Source: an uncultured Eggerthellaceae bacterium (GTDB taxonomy: Bacteria; Actinomycetota; Coriobacteriia; Coriobacteriales; Eggerthellaceae). Taken from it: DNA of 29,075 nt. A program made the translations under genes and the position numbers. The stretch is taken from the NCBI GenBank assembly GCA_910580205.1, contig CAJTVP010000023.1, positions 1-29,075 on the forward strand, in the 5' to 3' direction. How positions within the stretch are numbered: the stretch's first letter is position 1; the number at the start of each line of letters is the position of its first letter. The notes under the pieces were generated by a model that saw nothing but the letters and a program-made list of their open reading frames with translations, made no database searches and was not told the origin of the DNA. Shown here one piece after another: positions 15,504-23,772 of the stretch.

Positions 15504-15719
15504 ATGACCACCATGACCCTGCGCGTTGACGACGCGGATGCGCGCCTCATAAAAGACTGCGCCCGTTTCGAGAACAAGACCATCTCAGACTTCATCCGCG
15601 ATGCGGTCATGGATCGCATTCAGGAGCAAGAGGACATTGCGCTCCTTCGCAAGGCCATCGCCGAAGATGACGGTGTGCGCTACTCCCATGAAGAGGTCCT
15701 CAAGGAGCTGGGATTGTAG
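15504..15719 (+). CDS. RelB/RHH-type antitoxin (DUF6290-like)
   Basis: The 71-aa protein has a ribbon-helix-helix N-terminus (TMTLRVDDADARLIKDCARFENKTISDFIRDAV) for dimeric DNA binding. A C-terminal acidic helix (IAEDDGVRYSHEEVLKELGL) typically wraps the RelE toxin. The ATG at 15504 is chosen because AGGGG lies 6 nt upstream; the ATG at 15498 abuts that site. The stop codon is followed directly by the toxin ATG. It likely represses its own operon through the palindrome at 15472-15486. Confidence 0.88.
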   Translation: MTTMTLRVDDADARLIKDCARFENKTISDFIRDAVMDRIQEQEDIALLRKAIAEDDGVRYSHEEVLKELGL

Positions 15720-15998
15720 ATGGCCTATCAAGTCCGCTACACCAACCAAGCCTTGAAGCAGCTCAAGAAGATGAGCCGCTTCGACGCTGCCCGGATCACC
15801 TCATGGATCGGGAAGAACCTGATCGGCATAGAAGACCCTCGGTCCAAGGGCAAAGCGCTTTCAGGCAACCACGCGGGTGAATGGCGCTATCGCGTAGGGG
15901 ATTACCGCATCCTCTGCATCCTGGAAGACGATGTTCTGGTGATAGAGGTCTTCGCCATCGGACACCGGCGCGAGGTGTACAAGAAGGCGAACTCCTAG
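15720..15998 (+). CDS. RelE/ParE family toxin
   Basis: The 92-aa protein has the RelE fold order: N-terminal YQVRYTNQALKQLKKM, two helices, then the strand core GEWRYRVGDYRILCILEDDVLVIEVFAIGHRREVY, with Arg residues in the usual active positions and a final Tyr. RelE toxins cut mRNA in the ribosomal A site; ParE relatives instead poison gyrase. The HRREVYKK ending favours the RelE side. The ATG starts at the base after the antitoxin stop, so expression is coupled. Confidence 0.9.
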   Translation: MAYQVRYTNQALKQLKKMSRFDAARITSWIGKNLIGIEDPRSKGKALSGNHAGEWRYRVGDYRILCILEDDVLVIEVFAIGHRREVYKKANS

Positions 15999-16033
15999 AG
16001 CGCGAATGCCCACTGCGCGAAAGCGCGGATGCG

Positions 16034-17362
16034 CTACGCCGCAGGGCGCTCCAACGTCTTCGCCTCCGCGTATTCGGCCACATCCACCGAGATGGTGTGC
16101 TTGATGGGCTTCCATGTGGTCTTCTTGAACAGCGCGTAGAGCGCGATGGGGATGTAGGTCATCATGAAGAACGGGAAGGTGACCGTGGACCAGACCTTCC
16201 GCCCGGCGCTCGCGCGGATGTTGTTCCACTCCACGAACGTGGTCAGCACGCCGAAGGAGAACATGAAGATGATGTAGTTGAACAGGCAGAAGAAGATGGA
16301 TGAGAGGGAGCTCGCGATGGCCACGCCCACGCTGATCACGCCCGTGGTGGACAGGATGACGATGGCCACGTTGAAGATGACGGAGATGATGGTGAGCAGC
16401 ATTCCCGGTGCCAGCGTCATGAGCATGTCGAAGCAGGCGAACCGGTGTCCGCGCTTGTTCGTGAAGATGCCCTTCACCAGACCCAGCGCGTAATGGGAGA
16501 ACACCTGGTAGAAGCCCTTCGCCCACCGGGCGCGCTGATTCCAGGAATCGCGGAACGTGGTGGGCTGCTCGTCATAGAGGACCGCCGTGGGGCAGTATTC
16601 GATGCGCAGGCCATCGGTGATGGAAGAGGCGGAGAACTCGATGTCTTCCGTGAGCAGGTGCCACTTCCAGCCACCCGCCTGCTTGAGGACGTCTGACGCG
16701 ATGAAGAATCCGGTGCCGGACACCGCGCAGGAGGTGTTGAGCGTGAGGCGCGCCTGGGAGAGGAACTTCGCCTCGCGCAGGAACCACACGCCATAGCCTG
16801 CGGAGATCCAGTTGGAATCGAAGTTCTTGGAGTTGCGGTAGCTGGTGGACGCCTTCGCGCCGCCGTCGAACACCTTGTTCATCTCAGCGAAGTAGTTCGC
16901 ATCAAGCACGTTGTCCGCGTCGAAGACGAAGAACGCCTCATGGTTCGCATGGGGGAACTCCTGCCAGATGGCCTTGAGCCCGAAATCCAGCGCATAGCCC
17001 TTCCCCACCTGCTCTTGGTTGAAACGGGTGAAGACCGTGGCTCCCGCTTTGCGCGCGATGGCCGCCGTGTCGTCCGTGCAATTGTCCGCGATCACGTAGA
17101 TGTCGATGAGCTCTTGCGGGTAGTTCTGGTTTCGGATGGACGCGATCAGATCCCCGATCACCGCCCGTTCGTTGCGCGCGGCCACGAGCACGGCGAAGCG
17201 GTGGTTCTTCTTCGCCGTTTGCGCGGGCGGTTTGCGCGTGAGCACGACGAACACGTAATAGAGCTGATAGGTGTAGCAAATGGTGAACGTGAGGAAGACG
17301 CAGAAGTTGAATATGTCGATGAAGGACAGCGCCGCCATCGACTGCGAAAGCTCCTGGAACAC
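16034..17362 (-). CDS. Membrane family 2 glycosyltransferase, processive (BcsA/hyaluronan-synthase-like)
   Basis: The 442-aa protein has an N-terminal TM helix (about 15-40), the GT-A domain, and several C-terminal TM helices from about 300. Catalytic motifs are all present: VLVAARNERA, DNCTDDTA, the DxD D148-A-D150, TED (238-240) and QRARW (276-280). The TED plus QxxRW pair marks polymerising transferases, but the 442-aa length is short, so a simple polysaccharide or a non-processive role remains possible. The start is GTG at 17362 with AAGGAG 4 nt upstream; a TATAAT box (17443-17438) lies about 75 bp upstream. It is convergent with the RelE gene, 35 bp away. No other glycan genes adjoin it. 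Confidence 0.9.
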   Translation of the reverse strand: MFQELSQSMAALSFIDIFNFCVFLTFTICYTYQLYYVFVVLTRKPPAQTAKKNHRFAVLVAARNERAVIGDLIASIRNQNYPQELIDIYVIADNCTDDTAAIARKAGATVFTRFNQEQVGKGYALDFGLKAIWQEFPHANHEAFFVFDADNVLDANYFAEMNKVFDGGAKASTSYRNSKNFDSNWISAGYGVWFLREAKFLSQARLTLNTSCAVSGTGFFIASDVLKQAGGWKWHLLTEDIEFSASSITDGLRIEYCPTAVLYDEQPTTFRDSWNQRARWAKGFYQVFSHYALGLVKGIFTNKRGHRFACFDMLMTLAPGMLLTIISVIFNVAIVILSTTGVISVGVAIASSLSSIFFCLFNYIIFMFSFGVLTTFVEWNNIRASAGRKVWSTVTFPFFMMTYIPIALYALFKKTTWKPIKHTISVDVAEYAEAKTLERPAA

Positions 17363-17437
17363 GTTTCTCCTTTTTCGGACGGTCAGTCATCTGGACGCGC
17401 GCTTGGTGCGAAATGGCGCTTGTCCAAAAGTTTTCCG

Positions 17438-17443
17438 ATTATA
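17438..17443 (-). promoter_or_regulatory. -10 box for the 16034-17362 glycosyltransferase
   Basis: A perfect TATAAT on the minus strand would give a leader of about 70 nt before the GTG start. No good -35 box stands at 16-18 bp, so activator help is possible. Confidence 0.4.
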
Positions 17444-17567
17444 GACCGTGTCATGGTTGGAGGGAAGGGTTTTCCACGAAAGCCCACAATTCGCCGACCA
17501 GGCAGCGCGCCCATCCGCTGCGTGCGCTATCCTGTACGGCAACTTCAACCGGAATGAGGAGCAAGCC

Positions 17568-18833
17568 GTGACCACTGACTACGATATCAAGGACATCAAC
17601 CTGGCCGATGAGGGCCACGCGCGCATTCTCTGGGCAGACGCCGACATGCCGGTGCTGGCCCAGATCCGCGAGCGCTTCGAGCGGGAGAAGCCCCTGGAGG
17701 GCGTGCGCATCGGGGCTTGCTTGCACGTGACCACCGAAACGGCGAATCTGGTGCGCACTTTGGCCGCCGGTGGGGCGCAGGTGACCCTTTGCGCCTCCAA
17801 TCCGCTGTCCACCCAAGATGACACCGCCGCCTCCCTCGTGCGCGATTTCGGCATCTCCGTCTTCGCCATCTGCGGGGAGGACACGGACACCTATTACAAC
17901 CACGTTGACGCCGTGATCGACAGCCAGCCGCAGATCACCATGGACGACGGCGCGGACGTGGTCGGACGCATCCATGAGACGCGCCGCGAAGCCATCGAGC
18001 ACATCCTGGGCGGCACCGAGGAGACCACGACCGGCGTCATCCGCCTAGCCGCCATGGCAAAGGATGGAGAGCTCACCTACCCGATCATCGCCGTGAACGA
18101 CGCGAAGACCAAACACTTCTTCGACAACCGCTACGGCACCGGCCAATCCACCCTGGACGGCATCATCCGCCTGACGAACCGGCTTCTGGCCGGACGCACC
18201 TTCGTGGTGTCCGGCTACGGCTGGTGCGGCAAGGGCCTTGCCATGCGGGCGCGCGGCATGGGCTGTCAAGTGGTGGTATGCGAGGTGGATCCCACGGCCG
18301 CCCTTGAGGCGCACATGGACGGCTTCGCGGTCATGCCCCGCGAAGAAGCGGCTGCGGTAGCGGACATCTGGTGCACGGTGACGGGCAACTTGAACGTCAT
18401 CGACGAGCCGTGCTTCAAAACCATGAAAGACGGCGCGATCATCTGCAACTCCGGCCACTTCAACTCAGAGATCAACATCCCCTGGCTTGAGGAGCACGCG
18501 ATGTCCAAGCGCACGCTCAAGCCCATGGTGGATGAGTACACGCTTCCCGATGGCCGCACCATCGTGCTCCTGGCTGAGGGACGGCTGGTGAACCTGTCCG
18601 GGGCGGAGGGGCATCCGGCGAACGTGATGGATATGTCCTTCGCGAATCAAGCGCTCTGCGCGGAATACCTGCTGGGGCATGCGAAAGCCATGGCGCCCGA
18701 AGTCTACGACGTACCGCAAGAGATCGACGAGCGCGTGGCGCAGCTCAAGCTGGACACGCTGGGCATCCAGATAGACACGCTGACGCCCGAACAGGTGGAG
18801 TACATGAACTCCTGGCAAGTGGGCACCGTGTAA
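17568..18833 (+). CDS. ahcY: S-adenosylhomocysteine hydrolase (archaeal/Thermotoga-like subtype)
   Basis: The 421-aa enzyme splits S-adenosylhomocysteine to adenosine and homocysteine in the methyl cycle. Recognisable motifs are ACLHVTTETANL, SNPLSTQDDTAASL, the NAD-binding GYGWCGKGLA, and CNSGHFNSEI. The TTETANL and SNPLSTQDD forms and the shorter length (without the ~40-residue insertion of many bacterial and eukaryotic enzymes) point to the archaeal/Thermotoga subgroup. The GTG at 17568 follows GAGGAG by 6 nt; the frame extends 40 codons further up but without a start signal. A TATCCT box (17528-17533) may be its -10. No SAH riboswitch was recognised upstream. Confidence 0.95.
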   Translation: MTTDYDIKDINLADEGHARILWADADMPVLAQIRERFEREKPLEGVRIGACLHVTTETANLVRTLAAGGAQVTLCASNPLSTQDDTAASLVRDFGISVFAICGEDTDTYYNHVDAVIDSQPQITMDDGADVVGRIHETRREAIEHILGGTEETTTGVIRLAAMAKDGELTYPIIAVNDAKTKHFFDNRYGTGQSTLDGIIRLTNRLLAGRTFVVSGYGWCGKGLAMRARGMGCQVVVCEVDPTAALEAHMDGFAVMPREEAAAVADIWCTVTGNLNVIDEPCFKTMKDGAIICNSGHFNSEINIPWLEEHAMSKRTLKPMVDEYTLPDGRTIVLLAEGRLVNLSGAEGHPANVMDMSFANQALCAEYLLGHAKAMAPEVYDVPQEIDERVAQLKLDTLGIQIDTLTPEQVEYMNSWQVGTV

Positions 18834-18873
18834 ACGGCGCATTCCCTTTAACTGCAACAACCGTTTCAGAAAC

Positions 18874-19338
18874 TTAGAACTGCTTCAAAAGGTTGACCAT
18901 CTCAATGGCGCTCTCCGCAGCCTCGGACCCCTTGTTGCCCGCCTTGCTGCCCGCGCGTTCGATGGCCTGTTCGATGGTGTCGCACGTGAGCACGCCGAAG
19001 ATCGTCGGCACGCCGCTGGCAAGACCCACCTGCGCGATGCCCTTGCTCACCTCCGCGCACACGTAATCATAGTGTGACGTGGTGCCGCGGATGACCGCGC
19101 CCAAGCACACGACCGCGTCGTATTCGCCGGACTCCGCCATGCGCGCGGCCACGAGCGGGATCTCGAACGCGCCCGGCACCCACGCCACATCCACATCCGC
19201 CGCATCCACCCCGTGCCGCGTGAACGCATCCATGGCGCCCGTGAGGAGCCTGCCGGTGATGAACTCGTTGAAACGGGTGATCACCACGCCCACCTTCATG
19301 CCGCCCTCGGCGACGACCTTGCCCTCGAAAACCGTCAT
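18874..19338 (-). CDS. ribH: 6,7-dimethyl-8-ribityllumazine synthase
   Basis: The 154-aa enzyme joins the pyrimidinedione and butanone-phosphate intermediates in riboflavin synthesis. Key features are TRFNEFIT (aromatic F23 stacks on substrate), VPGAFEIP, and GAVIRGTTSHYDYV with the catalytic His89. It probably forms icosahedral or pentameric shells. The ATG at 19338 has AAAGGGG 5 nt upstream; the open frame extends to 19503 without support. No other rib gene and no FMN riboswitch are seen nearby, so the pathway is split in this genome. It is convergent with ahcY. Confidence 0.95.
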   Translation of the reverse strand: MTVFEGKVVAEGGMKVGVVITRFNEFITGRLLTGAMDAFTRHGVDAADVDVAWVPGAFEIPLVAARMAESGEYDAVVCLGAVIRGTTSHYDYVCAEVSKGIAQVGLASGVPTIFGVLTCDTIEQAIERAGSKAGNKGSEAAESAIEMVNLLKQF

Positions 19339-19435
19339 GCTGGCCCCTTTCAGCCGCTCGCTCGTTCTGCGTGCCTGATCCGCCCGATCAGGCTGCTCGC
19401 TCAGCGCGTCCGCCTGGCGCGTCCGTGCGGAGCGC

Positions 19436-19810
19436 TCAGTGATGGCACGCGTTCTCAGCCCCCATCTGCGGAACCTCGCCCGCTGCCACCTTGCGCGCCA
19501 CATCTCCCACGTTCGGCGTCACGTTGTCGAAATACACGGTGATCCCCGCCTCAGAGAACCCAGCCAGCGGGCGCATGCCCATGCCCGCCGCCACGATGGC
19601 ATCCGCGCCGGCTTCCTTCAGCAGCATCACCGGACGAAGGCAGCCGCCCTCCTCATGGGGCGGGTTCGCGAGCGCTGACGTCTCCGTCACTTCTCCGTTC
19701 ACGATGTCCACCATCGTGAAGCAATCGCAGTGACCGAAATGCCCGCTGCGCTCCGCATCCAGACCAGCTTCTCCCATGGTGGGGACCGCCAGCTTCATCG
19801 CTCCTTCCAT
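19436..19810 (-). CDS. NifX/NafY-like dinitrogenase Fe-Mo cofactor family protein
   Basis: The 124-aa protein has the compact NifB/NifX/NafY fold: MKLAVPTMGEAGLDAERSGHFGHCDCF at the start, then VKKEAGADAIVAAGMGMRPL-type central strands and GITVYFD near the end. In anaerobes lacking nitrogenase, such proteins are widespread and probably handle iron-sulfur or molybdenum cofactors. The end NACHH and the HCDC motif offer possible metal ligands. The ATG at 19810 has AAAGGA 6 nt upstream; the inner ATG is too close to its own GGAG. TAGACT (19869-19864) could be its -10. It lies 97 bp upstream of ribH on the same strand. Confidence 0.85.
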   Translation of the reverse strand: MEGAMKLAVPTMGEAGLDAERSGHFGHCDCFTMVDIVNGEVTETSALANPPHEEGGCLRPVMLLKEAGADAIVAAGMGMRPLAGFSEAGITVYFDNVTPNVGDVARKVAAGEVPQMGAENACHH

Positions 19811-19906
19811 GCTTCTTCCTTTCATCCGCGAAGGGCGTGGAACCCCTCTTCTCATTTGCCACCAGTCTAGCGCAAAGAGCGCCTCAGGCCCCAGCGCGAT
19901 TCACGG

Positions 19907-19912
19907 TATAAT
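19907..19912 (+). promoter_or_regulatory. -10 box of the PF06541-response regulator-kinase operon
   Basis: A perfect TATAAT stands about 88 bp before the ATG at 20000. The leader contains a CCGGG...CCCGG hairpin (about 19916-19931). The -35 is poor at every usual spacing. Confidence 0.45.
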
Positions 19913-19999
19913 CACCGGGATCGCCCCCGGGCGCCGCCTTTCGCGCGCTCTGGACATGCGCGCCAGCGGCCAGCCCCCTGCAATGGAAACGGAGAATCC

Positions 20000-20968
20000 A
20001 TGCTCACATCCATCATCAGCCTTCTCATCACCGCGCTCATCATCATCGGCGTGCTGTGGGCCATCCGCGCGTTCTGGGACTGGCTCGGGCGCGGCAAGCT
20101 GGTGCGCAACGCCTGTGATGAGGACCTGGTCACACCGGATGTGAAAGAGGCCATCCGCAAAGTGGAAGCGGCCCGAGCGCAACAGAAGCTGGGGCAGGGC
20201 GAAGGCAAGCCGCCGCGCCTCAGCTCCGCCCAGCGCAAAGACCTGCATCAGGCGGAGATCAAGATCCGCGAGAGCTTCTTGGACCACCTGAAGATCGGCT
20301 GGTACCAGATCGTCATGATCTTCTTCATCGGATCTGTGCTGGGCCTGCTTTTGGAAGAGGTCTGGATGTTCATCACCGCGGGCATGACCGAAAGCCGTGT
20401 GGGGCTGGTCTGGGGGCCGTTCAGCCCGCTGTACGGCGCAGGCGCGGTGCTGCTCACGCTCATCACGTTCCAACTGCGCAAGATGAAAGCGAAGGGCTGG
20501 GTGGTGTTCCTGGTGTCCATGGTGGTCGGCGGCCTGCTTGAGCAGATCACCGGCTGGAGCATGGAGACGCTCATGGGCGCGGTCTCCTGGGACTACATCG
20601 CAGGCGGCGTGCCGGGCGCCATCACCAAGTGGGTGGCCATCCCGTTCCTCTTCTTCTGGGGCTTGCTCGGCTACCTCTGGTACAGGATCATCATGCCTGA
20701 TCTGCTCTGGGGCCTGGGCAAACCCACCACGCGGCGCAAAGCCATCTTCGTGACGCTGCTGTCCATCTACCTGATCTTGGACATCTTCATGACCATCATG
20801 TGCTTCGAGCGGCGCGGGGCGCGGGATGCGGGCATCCCGCCAGCGAACGCGTTCGAACAGTGGATCGACGAGAACTTCAACAACGCGTTCATGTCCGAGC
20901 GCTTTCAGAACATGGTCATCGATGGCACCGGCAGCGCGTTCGACAGCGTGTCAGGCGGCAACCAGTGA
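20000..20968 (+). CDS. Multipass membrane protein, putative ABC transporter permease family PF06541 (CmpB-like)
   Basis: The 322-aa protein has an N-terminal TM helix (1-25), a charged cytoplasmic segment (about 40-105), five or so further helices (from about 110 to 265), and a soluble C-terminal tail. The block VGLVWGPFSPLYGAGAVLL and the following WDY region are typical of PF06541, whose role is not established. GGAG lies 5 nt before the ATG. Its final TGA overlaps the GTG start of the response regulator by 4 nt, so it is the first gene of a coupled operon with a two-component system. This placement suggests an accessory role in sensing, for example modulating kinase or transporter activity; that is inference. 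Confidence 0.85.
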   Translation: MLTSIISLLITALIIIGVLWAIRAFWDWLGRGKLVRNACDEDLVTPDVKEAIRKVEAARAQQKLGQGEGKPPRLSSAQRKDLHQAEIKIRESFLDHLKIGWYQIVMIFFIGSVLGLLLEEVWMFITAGMTESRVGLVWGPFSPLYGAGAVLLTLITFQLRKMKAKGWVVFLVSMVVGGLLEQITGWSMETLMGAVSWDYIAGGVPGAITKWVAIPFLFFWGLLGYLWYRIIMPDLLWGLGKPTTRRKAIFVTLLSIYLILDIFMTIMCFERRGARDAGIPPANAFEQWIDENFNNAFMSERFQNMVIDGTGSAFDSVSGGNQ

Positions 20969-21675
20969 TATCGGCGGACCCTGCATCCCAAAGCGTGAAT
21001 GAGGATGGACGCGCGCTCGTCTACGTGGTGGAAGATGACGAAGCGCTGCGCGCGGAGCTCATCCGCCTGTTGGATCTGCAAGGATTCGCGACCGCTTGGA
21101 CCGACTCCTTCCCCACCGCCCATGAGAGCGCCGTGGCGGCACGTCCCGACTGCGTGGTCCTGGACCTGAAGCTGCCGGATGCGGACGGCCTTGAGATCTG
21201 CCGCGCCATCCGCGCGCAAAGCGCCGTTCCCATCATCATGCTGACCTCTTCCGAAAGCGAGTTCGACGAGGTCATGGCGTTGGGGCTGGGCGCGGATGAT
21301 TACGTGACGAAGCCCTACCGTCCCGCCGCGCTCATCGCGCGCATCAAAGGGGCGCTGCGCCGTGGCGCGCAGGCAGCCGTGAGCGTCATCTCCCACAGAG
21401 GCGTGGAACTGGACGAGGCCGCGGCCGCCATCTCTTTTGAAGGCCGGCACGCGGAGCTCTCCCGCAATGAGCTGCGCATCTTGTCCCTGCTCATGCGCAA
21501 CGCGGGACACGTGGTCACGCGCCAACAGCTCATGCTGCACCTCTGGGAGTCCGACGAGTTCATCGACGACAACACGCTCACCGTCAACGTGAACCGCCTT
21601 CGCCGCTCCCTCTCCGCCTTGGGAGTGCCGGAGGATTACATCAAGACGCGCCGCGGGATCGGGTATCTTCTGTGA
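20965..21675 (+). CDS. OmpR/PhoB family response regulator (Bce-type)
   Basis: The 236-aa regulator has a receiver domain with acidic pocket (EDD, residues 23-25), phosphoacceptor D67 (VVLDLKLPDADG), switch T94 and K116 (DDYVTKPY). A winged-helix DNA-binding domain follows at about 140-236. It starts with GTG overlapping the upstream stop (GTGA), and its own stop overlaps the kinase GTG. It is followed by a short intramembrane-sensing kinase and a BceAB-like transporter. A target site is the TGTAAG direct repeat at 22748-22764. Confidence 0.92.
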   Translation: MISADPASQSVNEDGRALVYVVEDDEALRAELIRLLDLQGFATAWTDSFPTAHESAVAARPDCVVLDLKLPDADGLEICRAIRAQSAVPIIMLTSSESEFDEVMALGLGADDYVTKPYRPAALIARIKGALRRGAQAAVSVISHRGVELDEAAAAISFEGRHAELSRNELRILSLLMRNAGHVVTRQQLMLHLWESDEFIDDNTLTVNVNRLRRSLSALGVPEDYIKTRRGIGYLL

Positions 21676-22697
21676 CCCCCTTCACGCCATGGACGTTTCT
21701 GCGCGACCGCTGGACCAGCGTGCTTTTGGGCGTCATCTGCTGCGCGGGCGTCTTCGGCATGTGCTCCGTTCTGGGCGCGAGCGTTCAAGGGGCGGCCATG
21801 GTGGCTGCGTTCTCGGCTCTCTGCTGGGCAGCGGCGCTCACGTTCGCCTACGTCCGGACCGCCCGTTTCTGGAAGACCCTCTCCGCTCACGCGGCGGAGA
21901 TGAACCGCACGGATGAGGCCGCTTCCCTGCTCTTGGATGCCCCATCCCTAGAAGGGCTCATCGCCTCGGACGCCCTTGAGCGCTTGCAGAGCCTCACCGC
22001 CCAGGAGCTCACTCAAGCTCAGAAAGACGCTGCGGAGTATCGCGAATACGTGGAGCTTTGGATCCATGAGGCGAAAACGCCCATCGCGGCGGCGAAGCTG
22101 ATCGCGGAGCGCATGGCCTCACCAGAGTCCGATGCGCTCTTCCGGGAGCTTGAGCGGGTGGACAACCAAGTGGAGCAAGCGCTCTACTACGCGCGCTCCA
22201 CCTCCCTGCAGAAAGACTACGCCATCAAGCCCGTGCCCCTTGGCCGCCTGGTGCGAGAGGTCTGCAAACGCCAGGCGCGCTTCTTGATCGAGAAGCAGAC
22301 CATCCCCTCTGTGAACATCCCGGATGGGATGGAAGTGCTGGCCGATGAACCGTGGCTCATCTTCATGCTGGGGCAGGTGGTGGCGAACGCCGCGCAATAC
22401 GGCGCGCGCACCATCACGTTCACGGCCACGGAAGAGATGGCGAACACGCCCCATGGGCGCACGGTGCTGGAAGTGCGCGATGATGGCTGCGGCATCAGCG
22501 CGGCGGATGTGCCCCGCGTGTTCGACCGGGGTTTCACCGGCGCGAATGGCCGCCGCAGCGGCACCGCCACGGGCATGGGGCTCTACCTGGTGGGCCTCAT
22601 GGGCGAGCGGCTGGGCTTGGGCGTGACGCTGGCCAGCGAAGAGGGCGTGGGCACTCGCGTGCTCATCTCATTCCCCCATGACCGCTCCCGCCTGTGA
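21672..22697 (+). CDS. Intramembrane-sensing histidine kinase (BceS/GraS-like)
   Basis: The 341-aa kinase has two closely spaced TM helices (about 15-38 and 40-62) with almost no outside loop. Its H-box is ELWIHEAKTPI with H132, the N-box is VVANAAQYG, and the G-boxes are DDGCGI and GTATGMGLYLV. This short form cannot bind a ligand itself; Bce-type kinases read the flux or conformation of their partner ABC transporter. The GTG start overlaps the response-regulator stop by 4 nt. Confidence 0.92.
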   Translation: MTPFTPWTFLRDRWTSVLLGVICCAGVFGMCSVLGASVQGAAMVAAFSALCWAAALTFAYVRTARFWKTLSAHAAEMNRTDEAASLLLDAPSLEGLIASDALERLQSLTAQELTQAQKDAAEYREYVELWIHEAKTPIAAAKLIAERMASPESDALFRELERVDNQVEQALYYARSTSLQKDYAIKPVPLGRLVREVCKRQARFLIEKQTIPSVNIPDGMEVLADEPWLIFMLGQVVANAAQYGARTITFTATEEMANTPHGRTVLEVRDDGCGISAADVPRVFDRGFTGANGRRSGTATGMGLYLVGLMGERLGLGVTLASEEGVGTRVLISFPHDRSRL

Positions 22698-22747
22698 CCT
22701 GCGGCGTTCCCTCCTTCGACCCTGCAGAGACCCTTCCCTGACAAGAA

Positions 22748-22764
22748 TGTAAGGTTGTTGTAAG
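22748..22764 (+). promoter_or_regulatory. Direct repeat, probable response-regulator binding site
   Basis: TGTAAG occurs at 22748-22753 and again at 22759-22764, exactly 11 bp apart, one helical turn. OmpR-family regulators bind such repeats side by side. It lies upstream of the 31-residue ORF and ABC genes and downstream of the kinase, so it likely allows independent, inducible expression of the transporter part. Confidence 0.5.
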
Positions 22765-22842
22765 CCGCCCCTTATGGCGCCGATCCAGCGGACTCGCCAT
22801 AGTCGTCTCTGTTCAGTTCCGCATGGATGATCGGAGGATATC

Positions 22843-22938
22843 ATGGCAACAGGCGTGAAGGTGGCCCTTGTGCTCACCGTTTTGACCGTAGCAGGCGCGC
22901 TTCTCATCTATGAAGCGCCGCGACTCGTGAAAGCGTGA
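22843..22938 (+). CDS. 31-residue single-helix membrane micro-protein
   Basis: The frame starts with ATG (22843) 5 nt after a strong GGAGG and ends with TGA just before the ABC ATPase gene, whose own GAGG follows. The product is mostly one hydrophobic helix (VKVALVLTVLTVAGALLIY) with a Lys at each end. It matches no known family in my memory. The placement between a regulator-kinase pair and a transporter suggests it is a subunit or modulator of the transporter or a membrane-associated regulator. It is short enough to be missed by gene finders. Confidence 0.7.
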   Translation: MATGVKVALVLTVLTVAGALLIYEAPRLVKA

Positions 22939-22947
22939 GGTATCGTC

Positions 22948-23772
22948 ATGGCAGAAGTCTTCGCAACCCCCACCCCGCAAGCCCACGGGAACGCCACGGC
23001 ATCCTTCCCGCTGGCGCTTTCGGTCCGTCAAGCGAAAAAGGTCTATGGCGCGCGCGATTCCATCACCCACGCCCTTGACGGCGTCAGCTTCGACGTGGCC
23101 ACCGGCGAGTTCGTGAGCATCATGGGGCCATCCGGTTCCGGCAAGACCACGCTTTTGAATTGCGTGTCCACCATAGACAAGGTGACCAGCGGCCAGATCC
23201 TCGTGGATGGCAAGGACATCACTGGGATGTCGAAGCGCGCGCTGGCGCGGTTCCGCCGCGACGAGCTGGGCTTCATCTTCCAGGATTTCAACCTGCTGGA
23301 TACGCTGAATGGCATGGAGAACATCGCGCTCGCGCTCACCATCCGCAACGTCCCACCTGCGCAGATCTCCGAGCGCGTGCAATCCATCGCCGCGCTTTTG
23401 GGCGTGCCGGACGTGCTCAAGCGCTACCCGAACCAGATGTCAGGCGGTCAGAAGCAGCGCGTGGCGGCGGCGCGGGCCATCGTGAGCGATCCGAAGCTCA
23501 TCTTGGCCGACGAGCCCACGGGCGCTTTGGATTCGCGCTCTGCCGCGGTGCTCTTGGAGACGCTGGAGATGATGAACGCTCAGATGGGCGCCACCATCAT
23601 GATGGTCACCCATGATTCCTACGCGGCTTCCTTCACCAACCGCGTGCTCTTCATCAAAGACGGCCGGCTGTTCAACGAGCTGCGCCGGGGCGCTGACACC
23701 CGTGAGGATTTCTTCACGCGCATCATGGAAGTGGTGGCGTTCCTAGGTGGTGAGGCGAGCCATGCTGCTTAA
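22948..23772 (+). CDS. ABC transporter ATPase (BceA/MacB-type)
   Basis: The 274-aa ATPase has Walker A GPSGSGKT (about 60-67), Q-loop IFQDFNLLD, signature SGGQKQRVAAARA (165-177), and Walker B LILADEPTGALD (184-195) with the H-loop VTHD. The subfamily, with its LNCVSTID and LGFIFQ sequences, pairs with FtsX-like permeases that protect against antimicrobial peptides and lipid II-binding drugs. Its end overlaps the permease start by 11 nt. GAGG lies 7 nt before the ATG. Confidence 0.95.
   Translation: MAEVFATPTPQAHGNATASFPLALSVRQAKKVYGARDSITHALDGVSFDVATGEFVSIMGPSGSGKTTLLNCVSTIDKVTSGQILVDGKDITGMSKRALARFRRDELGFIFQDFNLLDTLNGMENIALALTIRNVPPAQISERVQSIAALLGVPDVLKRYPNQMSGGQKQRVAAARAIVSDPKLILADEPTGALDSRSAAVLLETLEMMNAQMGATIMMVTHDSYAASFTNRVLFIKDGRLFNELRRGADTREDFFTRIMEVVAFLGGEASHAA

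Noticed and set aside
17363..17567. SAH riboswitch before ahcY
   Set aside because: I looked for the characteristic GC-rich pseudoknot core and found nothing convincing; a covariance search would settle it.
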